From CATOSK01 sp034423195 (GTDB taxonomy: Bacteria; Chloroflexota; Dehalococcoidia; Lucifugimonadales; UBA3495), in the NCBI GenBank assembly GCA_034423195.1, contig DAOUIZ010000059.1, forward strand, positions 1-64,000: a stretch of 64,000 nucleotides of DNA. Reading direction: 5' to 3'. The first letter of the stretch is position 1; each line of letters opens with the position of its first letter. Positions 40,846-51,471 of the stretch are shown in pieces. A program made the position numbers and the translations under genes. The notes under the pieces were generated by a model. That model saw only the letters and a program-made list of their open reading frames with translations, was not told where the DNA came from and searched no databases.

Positions 40846-43257
<2,412 letters not shown>

Positions 43258-43364
43258 GGCGAGGGGGAAGGCGATTTGAATGGGAATGTTGTTGCGTCGT
43301 CGCCGATGTAGTACAGCCTAAATGAGCCAATGATACGAACACCTTTTGCGAGGAATTGACTTTG

Positions 43365-43733
43365 ATGCAGGAGACACTTGGAGACAGGATCAAGAGGCTT
43401 CGCATGCTGCGAAATCTCACTCAAGAGGATCTGGCAGCCAGGGTTGGAATCGGCGTAAACAACTTGGTCGGCATGGAGTCCGGAAGAATCAGGTTATTTG
43501 GCCCATATTTGGAACCTTTGGCAGAAGTGCTCTGCGTTTCAACCGAGTACCTCCAAAGCGGACGGGAAGGGCCTCAGGATGAGATAGCCGAATTCGCTTC
43601 GGCCAATTTCGCGAATCCCGATCAACGGGAACGTTTCGAAAAGTTTGTTAGGGAGACGAGCTTTCGCACGAATAACTTGAACCAACAAGAATTGCGTTTT
43701 TTGCTGGAGCAGTTCTTGACTCTTCCAAGATGA
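43365..43733 (+). CDS. XRE-family helix-turn-helix regulator
   Basis: The 122-residue protein has a standard XRE HTH (LGDRIKRLRMLRNLTQEDLAARVGIGVNNLVGMESGRIRLFGPYLEPLAEVLCVSTEYL), then a helical tail of about 50 residues. ATG 43365 has GAGGAA about 9 nt upstream. The downstream gene, after 28 nt, encodes an ImmA-type metalloprotease. Such pairs form a regulator plus the protease that cleaves it. Base composition is clearly more AT-rich than nrdJ or pdxA on either side, so the pair was probably acquired. Confidence 0.9.
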   Translation: MQETLGDRIKRLRMLRNLTQEDLAARVGIGVNNLVGMESGRIRLFGPYLEPLAEVLCVSTEYLQSGREGPQDEIAEFASANFANPDQRERFEKFVRETSFRTNNLNQQELRFLLEQFLTLPR

Positions 43734-43761
43734 TACACGCCTGTAGAGTCTTCGTGGAACA

Positions 43762-44559
43762 ATGAACATCAGCACTGAACAGACGCTCTCAACAATTGTA
43801 GGTAGGTTTAGGTTGGAAGGGTTGCCCCGTCAGGCTGACCTCAAAACCCTCGCCCGCAAATGGGGAGTAACCTCTATTATCGAGCGCAACATAAGTGCCG
43901 AGGCCATGCTTTTACCTAGCGAGGATGGTTATACGGTAGTCTTAAAAGAAGCAGATACCTCGAACTATAAGATAAGGCAGCGGTTCTCAATCGCTCACGA
44001 GTTAGGACACCTACTGTTGAACAAAGCAGGAATGTCCAACAGGTCTCATTCTTCTCCTCAGTATAGGCATGGGTATGACGACGATAGTGAAGAACGACTT
44101 TGTGATGCAATAGCCGCCGAGATCCTGATGCCGAAGCTTACTTTCCAAGAAGATGCTTGGATGGAAGGTTGGTCCTTAAAGAGTTTGCGGACTCTCAGCC
44201 GAGCATACGATGTGTCTATGACGGCCGCTGCCAAACGAATGATATACCTTATGCCGGAACAGGCAGTTATGGGCGTTTGGAAGCCGTCGGCTGATGGTTC
44301 CGAAAGTCCGCGGTTGCAATGGAGCGACCGGGGAAGAACGAACTACGGTGTTCCCAGCCCTTCTACCGTTACACCCATCGATCTCCAGTTGATTGCACGA
44401 GCGTTTAAGTCCTCGTTGGTGTTGCAAGGAACCGCTCCTTTGGTACTCCACCACCGAGGCAATCCCAGACCCACAAATGTACCAGCCGAAGCCCTTTCCT
44501 GGGGCAGGGGTGAGCACCATCAAGCGATGGTGTTTTATTACCCGGAGAGAAAACCCTAA
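43762..44559 (+). CDS. ImmA/IrrE family metallo-endopeptidase
   Basis: The 265-residue protein has the zinc-protease motif FSIAHELGHLLL near residue 79, with a downstream acidic region (DDDSEERLCDAIAAEILMP) providing the third ligand Glu. A helical substrate-binding region and a C-terminal beta-rich domain follow. Family members cleave XRE repressors to induce mobile elements or stress genes. The ATG is 28 nt after the XRE stop and the composition is AT-rich. The pair could belong to a degenerate mobile element or a Xre/COG2856 toxin-antitoxin-like system; no integrase is adjacent. Confidence 0.9.
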   Translation: MNISTEQTLSTIVGRFRLEGLPRQADLKTLARKWGVTSIIERNISAEAMLLPSEDGYTVVLKEADTSNYKIRQRFSIAHELGHLLLNKAGMSNRSHSSPQYRHGYDDDSEERLCDAIAAEILMPKLTFQEDAWMEGWSLKSLRTLSRAYDVSMTAAAKRMIYLMPEQAVMGVWKPSADGSESPRLQWSDRGRTNYGVPSPSTVTPIDLQLIARAFKSSLVLQGTAPLVLHHRGNPRPTNVPAEALSWGRGEHHQAMVFYYPERKP

Positions 44560-44625
44560 AGCCATTTACGATTTGTGACGCGTCTTTTTCCCGTCAGGAC
44601 TTCCATGACCTGTTGAGGAACTACC

Positions 44626-45642
44626 ATGCCCAACTCTGAAAAGCCCGCCATTGCCATCACCATGGGAGACCCCTGCGGCATCGGCCCCGAGGTCGTCGTC
44701 AAGGCCCTCGCCGACCCCCGCGTCTACGCATCCTGCCGCCCCGTTGTCATCGGCAACACCTGGGCCATGAATCAGGCCGTCCGCCTCACCGGCCTTCCCC
44801 TGGCCATCAACGAGACCGATGACCCCACCGCTGCAGGCGACAACCCCTCCGTCGTCGATGTCGTGGACATCCACAACCTCAACCCCGAGGACATCACTGT
44901 CGGCGAGATTAACGTTGCCTGCGGCAAGGCCGCCATGGAGTGGGTCTCCAAGGCCGGCCAGCTCTGCCTCGCCGGCGTCATGGACGGCATGGCCACCGCT
45001 CCGCTGAACAAGGAAGCCGCCGCCATGGCCGGATACGAGTCCATCGGCCACACCGAGCTTCTACAGGAGCTCTGCGGCGCTCCCGCCGTACCCACCATGC
45101 TCATGGCAAAGAACCTCCGAGTGGTCCACCTCACCACCCACCGCTCCCTCCGGGTTGCCTGCGATTACGTCAAGCAGGACCGCATCGTCCAGTTTCTCCA
45201 GATAACCCACGACAACTTCGTCAGGTGGGGCTTCCCGGCTCCCCGCATCGGCGTCGCCGCCCTCAACCCCCACAACAGCGACGGCGGGCTGCTGGGCCAC
45301 GAGGAAGCCGAGGAAATCGCCCCGGCCGTGGCCGCCGCCCGGGAACTCGGCATCGACGCCACCGGCCCGGTCCCGGCCGACAGCGTCTTCCACCAGGCCA
45401 TCAACGGACGCTACGACGCCGTGCTCGCCATGTTCCACGACCAGGGGCACATTCCCGTCAAGGTCTACGGTTTCGAGGAGAGCATCACCGCCAACCTCGG
45501 CCTCCCCTTCGTCCGCACCTCCGTCGACCACGGCACCGCCTTCGACATCGCCGGAAAGGGCATTGCCGGGCACGTCAGCATGCTTGAGTCCATCCGCCTC
45601 GCCGTCGAGTTGGCCCGGGGCAACGGACTGTCCGATTTCTGA
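44626..45642 (+). CDS. pdxA: 4-hydroxythreonine-4-phosphate dehydrogenase family protein (PdxA)
   Basis: The 338-residue protein has PAIAITMGDPCGIGPEVVVKAL, TAPLNKEAAAMAGYESIGHTELL (metal His) and the signature FHDQGHIPVKVYGFEESITANLGLPFVRTSVDHGTAFDIAGKG. These hold the zinc-binding His residues. It oxidises 4-phosphohydroxy-threonine in pyridoxal phosphate synthesis. PdxA2-type homologues instead act on sugar acids, a real alternative because no other pdx gene is here. GAGGAA precedes ATG 44626. Confidence 0.93.
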   Translation: MPNSEKPAIAITMGDPCGIGPEVVVKALADPRVYASCRPVVIGNTWAMNQAVRLTGLPLAINETDDPTAAGDNPSVVDVVDIHNLNPEDITVGEINVACGKAAMEWVSKAGQLCLAGVMDGMATAPLNKEAAAMAGYESIGHTELLQELCGAPAVPTMLMAKNLRVVHLTTHRSLRVACDYVKQDRIVQFLQITHDNFVRWGFPAPRIGVAALNPHNSDGGLLGHEEAEEIAPAVAAARELGIDATGPVPADSVFHQAINGRYDAVLAMFHDQGHIPVKVYGFEESITANLGLPFVRTSVDHGTAFDIAGKGIAGHVSMLESIRLAVELARGNGLSDF

Positions 45643-45934
45643 CCCCCGTTTTCCTGACACTTGCCTCTTGCCATCCCTGGCGCCCAGTTCTTACCATAGG
45701 GAAAGTATGGTGTACGCGTTAGGGTTCATTGCGCCAATTCCGGGGTATCCTGCTGCCAATGTAGCAGAATGCAGCAAAATGTAGCAGATAAAAAACTTCC
45801 GCCCGCCTTGGCCTGCCGGATGTCCTCCCTTTGGCTCGCCTTTCCGGCCAACTGGGCCGAGGCGGAATGTTATAATCCACCCGGCCTCCGGGATTAACCT
45901 TCCCCGCCCCAACTAACTTCTTGGATGTGCCTTT
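45643..45934. other. Intergenic region with short iterated motif
   Basis: About 290 nt between pdxA and proC without a gene. Around 45760-45787 the words ATGTAGCAGA, ATGCAGCAAA and ATGTAGCAGA follow each other as ten-base iterations. The complementary ATTTTGCTACATTTTGGTGC occurs at 53834. The proC promoter probably lies in the last 100 nt. Confidence 0.5.
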
Positions 45935-46738
45935 ATGAAACTCGCCTTTATCGGCGGCGGCACCATGGCCGAGGCCATCATCGGCGGTATTCTCAACGCC
46001 GGGTTGGCCCAACCCGCTGACATCGCCGTTGGCGAACCCGTCCCGGAACGGCGTGAATATCTGTCCGGCCATTACGGGATTCCGGCGGTCGAGGACAATA
46101 TCGAAGCCGCCCGGGGCGCCGAGTTGGTGGTCCTTGCCGTTAAACCCCAGGACCTCGCCAGGGCTGGGGTTGGCCTCAAAGGCAGGCTGGAACGGGGACA
46201 GGCGGTTGCTTCAATTATCGCCGGAGCCAGGATGAGCACCCTTGCCCAGGGGTTGGACCATGCCGGGATCATCCGGGTCATGCCCAACACTCCCGCCCAG
46301 ATCGGCGCCGGCATGAGCCTCTGGACCGCCGCCCCCGGGGTGGGAGGCGAACAGCGTGAGTTGACCGGTTCCATTCTGGACACCGTTGGCCGGCAGATAT
46401 ACGTCGACGACGAGAAGTACCTCGACATGGCCACCGCCCTCAGCGCCAGCGGCCCCGCCTACGTCTTCCTTTTCATCGAGGCCCTCATCGACGCCGGGGT
46501 CTACGTGGGGCTTCCCCGGGACATGGCCCGCACACTTGCCCTCCAGACCGTCTACGGCAGCACCCGGCTGGTCATGGAGACCGGCAAGCATCCCGCCGAG
46601 CTCAAGGACATGGTGGTATCCCCGGCCGGCACCACCGCTGAAGCTCTCCAGTCCCTGGAGCAGGCCGGCGTTCCCGGCGCCGTCGTCGACGCCGTCAACG
46701 CCGCCTACCTCAAGTCCGTGCGGCTCGGCCAGGGCTAG
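45935..46738 (+). CDS. proC: Pyrroline-5-carboxylate reductase
   Basis: The 267-residue protein begins with the Rossmann motif MKLAFIGGGTMAEAIIGGIL. RVMPNTPAQIGAGMSLW, ALSASGPAYVFLFIEALIDAGVYVGLPRDMA and the C-terminal MVVSPAGTTAEALQSLE follow, all P5C-reductase signatures. It makes proline from pyrroline-5-carboxylate with NAD(P)H. yggT follows after 12 nt, a common proC neighbour. Confidence 0.97.
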   Translation: MKLAFIGGGTMAEAIIGGILNAGLAQPADIAVGEPVPERREYLSGHYGIPAVEDNIEAARGAELVVLAVKPQDLARAGVGLKGRLERGQAVASIIAGARMSTLAQGLDHAGIIRVMPNTPAQIGAGMSLWTAAPGVGGEQRELTGSILDTVGRQIYVDDEKYLDMATALSASGPAYVFLFIEALIDAGVYVGLPRDMARTLALQTVYGSTRLVMETGKHPAELKDMVVSPAGTTAEALQSLEQAGVPGAVVDAVNAAYLKSVRLGQG

Positions 46739-46750
46739 GGGGAGGCGGCG

Positions 46751-47029
46751 TTGGAAGAACTGGGTCTCAAGCTCATCGATTGGCTCTTCAATCTCATATT
46801 CATCGCCATCCTGGGACGCATAATCCTCTCCTTTGTGATCCCGCTGCTGGGGCGGCAGCCCAACCTCACCCTGGTCAGCATCTACCAGGCCCTGGCCCAG
46901 GTCACCGAGCCGATCCTTGGACCGATCCGGCGGGTGCTTCCCACCTTCGGCGGCTTCGATTTCAGCCCCATGGTGGCCATCATCCTGCTGGAGGTGGTCC
47001 GCTACGTCATAAAGGCGGTCCTCGTCTGA
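46751..47029 (+). CDS. YggT family membrane protein
   Basis: The 92-residue protein has two hydrophobic segments (LIDWLFNLIFIAILGRIILSF and MVAIILLEVVRYVIKAVLV). Between them is the family segment YQALAQVTEPILGPIRRVLPTFGGFDFSP. YggT proteins are small inner-membrane proteins linked to osmotic tolerance and, in cyanobacteria and plastids, to division or complex assembly. The start is TTG with GGGGGAGG upstream, 12 nt after proC. Confidence 0.93.
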   Translation: MEELGLKLIDWLFNLIFIAILGRIILSFVIPLLGRQPNLTLVSIYQALAQVTEPILGPIRRVLPTFGGFDFSPMVAIILLEVVRYVIKAVLV

Positions 47030-47105
47030 CTGCCGGGGAAATCCCTTGATCGCGTCGCCGCTTCTCAACGGTTCCAGCCCTTTCCCGGCCGTCTAGGGTC
47101 GCGCA

Positions 47106-47753
47106 TTGGCTACTCCAGCCCAATCGCAGCCCGACCCGTCCCGAGTGGCCGCCGATGTCCTCTCCCTCCGCAGCGCCCTGTCCCCCGACATCCGGGATTA
47201 CCGGGCGGGCGGCCATCGCGGCCCTTATCTCGTCATTCTCAGCGGGCTGCCCGGGACCGGCAAGTCCTACTTCGCCAACTGCCTCAACAGCCGGCTTTCC
47301 TTCCTCACCGTGGGCAGCGACCGGATGCGCAAGACCCTGGTGCCCGAGCCCAAGTACAAGCGTTCCGAGCACATCCGGGTCTTTGCCGCCTGCCACCGGC
47401 TGATTGAGGAACTGCTGGGGGAAGGCTACCGGGTCATCTTCGACGCCACCAACCTGACCGAGGGCTTCCGCCGTCCCGTCTACGAGTTATCCGCCCGCGC
47501 CGGTTCTCCCTGCTGCGTCGTCGGCTTCACCGCTCCCGACGCCCTGGTACGCGAGAGGTTGCGCCGCCGCAGCGACGGCCAGTTTCCCGATGACTACTCT
47601 GACGCGGACTGGCGGGTTTACGGCCGCCTCCGGCCCGGCCAGGAGCCTATCCAGCATCCCCACATCCGGGTCGATTCCTCCGCCGATACCGCCCCCGCCG
47701 TGGACCAGGTGCTCCGGCTGGTCAAGGCTGGCTGTCCCCGTCAGGGCCCCTAG
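47106..47753 (+). CDS. P-loop kinase / AAA-family ATP-binding protein
   Basis: The 215-residue protein has Walker A LSGLPGTGKSYFANCL near residue 46, a SDRMRK segment (TVGSDRMRKTL) and the Walker B-like GYRVIFDATNLTEGFRRP near residue 110. This is the pattern of polynucleotide-kinase-like, zeta-toxin-like and gluconate-kinase-like small-molecule kinases. An Arg-rich lid is VRERLRRRSDGQFPDDYSDADW. Phosphotransfer is likely; the acceptor is unknown. TTG 47106 has only a weak ribosome-binding site. Confidence 0.83.
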   Translation: MATPAQSQPDPSRVAADVLSLRSALSPDIRDYRAGGHRGPYLVILSGLPGTGKSYFANCLNSRLSFLTVGSDRMRKTLVPEPKYKRSEHIRVFAACHRLIEELLGEGYRVIFDATNLTEGFRRPVYELSARAGSPCCVVGFTAPDALVRERLRRRSDGQFPDDYSDADWRVYGRLRPGQEPIQHPHIRVDSSADTAPAVDQVLRLVKAGCPRQGP

Positions 47754-47844
47754 CCCGGCTCCCTTGCACCTGGGTGCTATAATCGAATCCAACTAGGATG
47801 GCGGTGTCCCCCGCGGCACCCCACAGACGATGGAGGGAATAATC

Positions 47845-48324
47845 ATGGCGCGGACCGCAGGACTCGGACATGTGGGCATCTACGCCCATGACATTATGAA
47901 GATGCGCGACTTCTACACCCGGGTTATCGGGTTGGAGGTCGCCGACGAGGATCTGGAGGGCCGGGGGATGTGCTTCCTCAGCTCCGACCCTATTTCCGAA
48001 CACCACGAGTTCGTTCTGATGAAGGGCCGCCAGTCCGACGACGAGACCCAGGTCATCCAGCAAATATCCTTCAAGGTACCCAGCATCCAGGACCTCCGGG
48101 AGTACAAGTCGGCGCTGGACGACGAGGGAATGAAGATCGACCGCATCGTCAGCCACGGCAACGCCTTCGGGATGTACTTCTTCGACCCGGAGGGCAACCG
48201 GGTGGAGCTGTACTACCGGACCGGCTTCCCGGTACCCCAGCCCCACGGCGACCCCATCGACCTCTCCCGCTCCGACGATGAGCTGCTTACCGACGCCAGG
48301 GAGTTGCTGTTCACCAAGCGTTAG
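47845..48324 (+). CDS. VOC family protein, extradiol dioxygenase-like
   Basis: The 159-residue VOC protein has two beta-alpha-beta-beta-beta modules. Likely metal ligands are His in GLGHVGIYAHD, His in ISEHHEFVLMKGR and Glu in GNRVELYYRTG, the 2-His-1-Glu arrangement of type I extradiol dioxygenases. FDPEGNRVELYY is typical of catechol 2,3-dioxygenase-like proteins. The substrate is unknown. ATG 47845 has GGAGGGAA 6 nt upstream. A good terminator follows. Confidence 0.88.
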   Translation: MARTAGLGHVGIYAHDIMKMRDFYTRVIGLEVADEDLEGRGMCFLSSDPISEHHEFVLMKGRQSDDETQVIQQISFKVPSIQDLREYKSALDDEGMKIDRIVSHGNAFGMYFFDPEGNRVELYYRTGFPVPQPHGDPIDLSRSDDELLTDARELLFTKR

Positions 48325-48347
48325 TCCCTGGCTCATCCCCGACCGCC

Positions 48348-48377
48348 AGACGCCCGGAACAATCCGGGCGTCTTTTT
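48348..48377 (+). terminator. Rho-independent terminator after the VOC gene
   Basis: AGACGCCCGG and CCGGGCGTCT form a perfect 10-bp stem with an AACAAT loop, leading into TTTTT. It lies 24 nt after the stop codon. Confidence 0.92.
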
Positions 48378-48445
48378 CGTCAGCCCGACCGCGCCACCTG
48401 AGCCAGGCTGGAATTCGGCGTCCAATAGCCTCCCCGGGACCATAG

Positions 48446-49726
48446 ATGGGTCAAAGCGGCAACCCCTCATCCTTCGCCGAATACGGCGACCTGCCTCCCC
48501 GCTACCACCGCTGGAAGTGGCGGGTCCTGCTGGCCTTCGGCATCTTCTACCTGTTCGTCTACCTGGGCCGGTTCAACTTCTGGCCCGTGTCGCCGCTGGT
48601 GCGGGAGGAACTGGCGCTGACCCACGTCGAGATCGGGGTCATAAATGCCCTCCTGCTCTGGGGGTTCGGAGTGGGAGACCTGGTCCACGGCAGGCTGGCC
48701 GAGAGCTATGGCCTGCGGCTGTGGGTACTGCTGGGGGCAGCCTTCACCGTCGTGATGAACTGGGCAACCAGTTTCGGCACGACGGCCCTGGCGCTGGCCA
48801 TCCCCTGGGGAATCAACGGGTTCGTCAACGCGGCCTGCTGGGCGCCGGCCATCAGCATGATTTCCCAATGGTGGCCGCGCCGGGAGCGGGGGATCGCCAT
48901 GGGAATCGTCGGCACCGCTTCGGGTGGGGCGATGCTGGTGATGTGGTGGGTTTCCGGTTGGGTGGCCGTGGAATGGGGATGGCGGGCCGCCTTCCGCTAC
49001 CCGCCGTTGATCATCCTGGCAGCCGGACTGGTCTTCTACTTCGTGTCCCGGGACCGGCCTCGCGACGCTGGCCTGCCGGACTACGTCGAGGAGCACGGGG
49101 TTTCAGCGGAGCCGGAGGCGATTTCGGAGGAGCGGCTGCGGGGTTTCGGTCCCTACCGGGAACTGCTGTCCCGCCCGGAGTTCCACCTGGCGTCCCACGT
49201 GAAGGGCCTGGAAAACGTGGTACGATACGGCCTGACCACCTGGGTGCCCATCTACTACCACGACGCCGGCGGACTGTCCATTGAGTCCACCATCTTCCTG
49301 ACCGTTCTGTTGCCGTTGGGTTATCTCGTTGCTCCTCCCCTGGGCGGGTTCATCTCCGACCGCTGGCTGTCCAGTTCCCGGAGGCCGATGCTGGTTGTTT
49401 CCTGCGCGGGTAGCGCCGCCGCGCTGGTGGCGTTGGCTGCAGCGCCCCCCTCCGACCCATATCTGGGCGCCGTGCTGATGCTGGCAGGCGGAATCAGCAT
49501 GGGACTGTCCCCCATATCCACTATCGCGGTGGACCTGGCCGGACGGCGAATGTCGGGCACCGCGTCAGGATTGCTGGACGCCCACGGCTACGCCTACGCT
49601 GGACTTCAGGCTCTTGTCTTCAGCGTGTGGCTGGACCTGGCGGGCAGCCCATGGCCCGCGGTCTTCCTGGCCATGGCGGTGACCAGGCTGGTATCAGTGG
49701 GAATGATCTCCCGGGTGAAAGTCTAG
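48446..49726 (+). CDS. MFS transporter
   Basis: The 426-residue protein is predicted to have 12 membrane helices, starting WRVLLAFGIFYLFVYLGRFNF. A typical loop 2-3 region follows (NALLLWGFGVGDLVHGRLAES). Helix 4 is followed by WWPRRERGIAMGIVGTASGGAML, and a central cytoplasmic loop has SRDRPRDAGLPDYVEEHG. The pattern recalls sugar-phosphate/glycerol-3-phosphate-type antiporters (OPA-like), but the substrate cannot be assigned. The hydrolase gene starts 2 nt after its stop. Confidence 0.92.
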   Translation: MGQSGNPSSFAEYGDLPPRYHRWKWRVLLAFGIFYLFVYLGRFNFWPVSPLVREELALTHVEIGVINALLLWGFGVGDLVHGRLAESYGLRLWVLLGAAFTVVMNWATSFGTTALALAIPWGINGFVNAACWAPAISMISQWWPRRERGIAMGIVGTASGGAMLVMWWVSGWVAVEWGWRAAFRYPPLIILAAGLVFYFVSRDRPRDAGLPDYVEEHGVSAEPEAISEERLRGFGPYRELLSRPEFHLASHVKGLENVVRYGLTTWVPIYYHDAGGLSIESTIFLTVLLPLGYLVAPPLGGFISDRWLSSSRRPMLVVSCAGSAAALVALAAAPPSDPYLGAVLMLAGGISMGLSPISTIAVDLAGRRMSGTASGLLDAHGYAYAGLQALVFSVWLDLAGSPWPAVFLAMAVTRLVSVGMISRVKV

Positions 49727-49728
49727 CG

Positions 49729-50943
49729 ATGGGAACAAGGACCGCCCGACAAGTCCTGCGGTTCCTGTGGCGGAGGGTGATGATGCCGGTCCTGGTGGGA
49801 GTAGCCGGGTTGATCGTGTTGTACCTCCTGGCCTTCGCCATCTTCCCGCAGGTGCGGGCGGCTACCCACACCGGTTTCTTCGTCCTGCAGGTGCTGGACC
49901 TGCCCATCAAACCCCAGTCGTGGTTCAGCAAGGAAGCAATCAGGGAGGAGGTCACCTACCCCGGCCCGTCGGGCGGTTTGCAGGCCGACATCTACCGCAT
50001 CCCGGACGGTAAGCCCAGGGCGGCCATCCTGATTTTCCTCGGGGCCAACGCCGCTGGCCGGGAGGACAAGGACGTGGTCAACCTCGGCCACGCCATCTCC
50101 CGGGCTGGATTCGTCGCCATGATCCACTGGTCGGAGACGATGGGACAGAGGGCCAACGTTGACCCGGAGGAACTGGAGAACCTGGTACGGGCCTTTCAGT
50201 ACCTGGCCGGGCAGGACTATGTCCGGCCGGACAAGGCGGGGATGGCGGGGTTTTCGGTGGGCGGGTCCTTTGTTATGGTGTCGGCGGCGGACCCCAGGAT
50301 CAACCGGCAGGTGGCCTTCGTCAACTCGATGGGCGCCTACTATGATTCGAGGGACCTCTTCGTACAGATTGCCGGTAACTCGTGGTTCCCCGGCCTCTAT
50401 GAGGAGATGGAGAGAGTGGGAGACCGGGACGCCGAGCCCTGGAAGGTGGATAAGCTGACCCGCCGGGTGTTCCGCAACGAACTGCTGGAGCCGGTGGAAG
50501 ATGAACGGCAGCGGGAGGCGTTGGCAGTCCGGTTTGGGGAGGACGCTGTTGCCGCCGCCGCGACAACCCTTCCTCCGCTGACCGGGGCCGCCCCGGTCGT
50601 CAGGAGTCTCCTGGAAGGGCCGGCTCCCGCGGAGGCCGCCGAGTTGATGGAACAGATGCCTCCGTCATTCCTGGAGAAGCTGGATTTCATATCTCCCAGC
50701 AACCACGTTGATAACCTGCACGGGCGGCTGTTGATTATGCACGACCAGGGAGACAAGCTGATCCCGGTGGGTGAGTCCCGCCGGCTGGCGGCGGCGGTGG
50801 GCGACCGGGAGAACGTCCTCTACACCGAGACCAACATCTTCGACCATGTCCGGCCAGGAGCGGACCGGAACTGGCTCCAGTTGGGGTGGGGCGCCCTCAA
50901 GCTGGGCCGGCACATGTACCACATCATGCGCTTTGCCCACTGA
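49729..50943 (+). CDS. Membrane-anchored alpha/beta hydrolase
   Basis: The 404-residue protein has one N-terminal membrane helix (VMMPVLVGVAGLIVLYLLAFAIFPQV) and an extracytoplasmic alpha/beta hydrolase domain. The nucleophile elbow is GMAGFSVGGSFVM (Ser). The acid is likely Asp in LLIMHDQGDKLIPVGES and the base His in NIFDHVRPG. This resembles dienelactone-hydrolase/esterase relatives. A helical insertion of about 90 residues (EMERVGDRDAEPWK...AELMEQMPPSF) forms a cap. It starts 2 nt after the MFS stop, suggesting transport and hydrolysis of a shared ester substrate. Confidence 0.8.
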   Translation: MGTRTARQVLRFLWRRVMMPVLVGVAGLIVLYLLAFAIFPQVRAATHTGFFVLQVLDLPIKPQSWFSKEAIREEVTYPGPSGGLQADIYRIPDGKPRAAILIFLGANAAGREDKDVVNLGHAISRAGFVAMIHWSETMGQRANVDPEELENLVRAFQYLAGQDYVRPDKAGMAGFSVGGSFVMVSAADPRINRQVAFVNSMGAYYDSRDLFVQIAGNSWFPGLYEEMERVGDRDAEPWKVDKLTRRVFRNELLEPVEDERQREALAVRFGEDAVAAAATTLPPLTGAAPVVRSLLEGPAPAEAAELMEQMPPSFLEKLDFISPSNHVDNLHGRLLIMHDQGDKLIPVGESRRLAAAVGDRENVLYTETNIFDHVRPGADRNWLQLGWGALKLGRHMYHIMRFAH

Positions 50944-50965
50944 TTCCGGGCGGAGGAGCGTCCGT

Positions 50966-51364
50966 CTAGTTGCGGTGGCGGGCCTGCTGGAGCTTCTGGA
51001 TGGTGCCCGGGACCCGCCAGTCCACGTAGACGAGGACGTGCTCCTTGATGGCTTCCTCGTGGATGCGGCACATGGCGCAGTTGCGGTCAATGCACAGGCC
51101 GTGGCGGGGCGTCAGCTCCTGCCTCAGCGCGTCGAGCTGCTGGACGATCTGCCCGGTGTCGATGGTCCCTGCCCTGGCGAGTTCCAATACTTCATCCATC
51201 TGCCCGGTCAGCCTGTCCAGGGTGTCGTTGTACCGCTTGAGGTTCTCGGCGGCGATGGACCGGATATCCTGCTGCTGTCCCGTTACCGCCGGGGAGTATA
51301 TGTCCGGCTGCCAGTCGCTGAGGTCGCGCCCGCAGGACTCGCACGGATCGGGCGGCATGGTCAT
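50966..51364 (-). CDS. Hypothetical protein with two Cys pairs
   Basis: The 132-residue soluble protein begins MTMPPDPCESCGRDLSDW. A helical middle (IRSIAAENLKRYNDTLDRLTGQMDEVLELARAG, a likely coiled coil) follows, and later CIDRNCAMCRIHEE. The CxxC (CESC) and CxxxxCxxC (CIDRNCAMC) groups could bind zinc or a cluster. ATG 51364 has GGAGGTG 6 nt upstream. No family was recognised. It is downstream of the DUF1385 gene on the same strand. Confidence 0.68.
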   Translation of the reverse strand: MTMPPDPCESCGRDLSDWQPDIYSPAVTGQQQDIRSIAAENLKRYNDTLDRLTGQMDEVLELARAGTIDTGQIVQQLDALRQELTPRHGLCIDRNCAMCRIHEEAIKEHVLVYVDWRVPGTIQKLQQARHRN

Positions 51365-51471
51365 GGTTGGCACCTCCGGTTGAGTCTGGGGGACGGCGTT
51401 CAACTAGGGGCCGGAGCGGGTGGCTCAAGTGGCGCCATTGTACCAAAGGAGGGGGAAGGCGCCGGGGGGAT

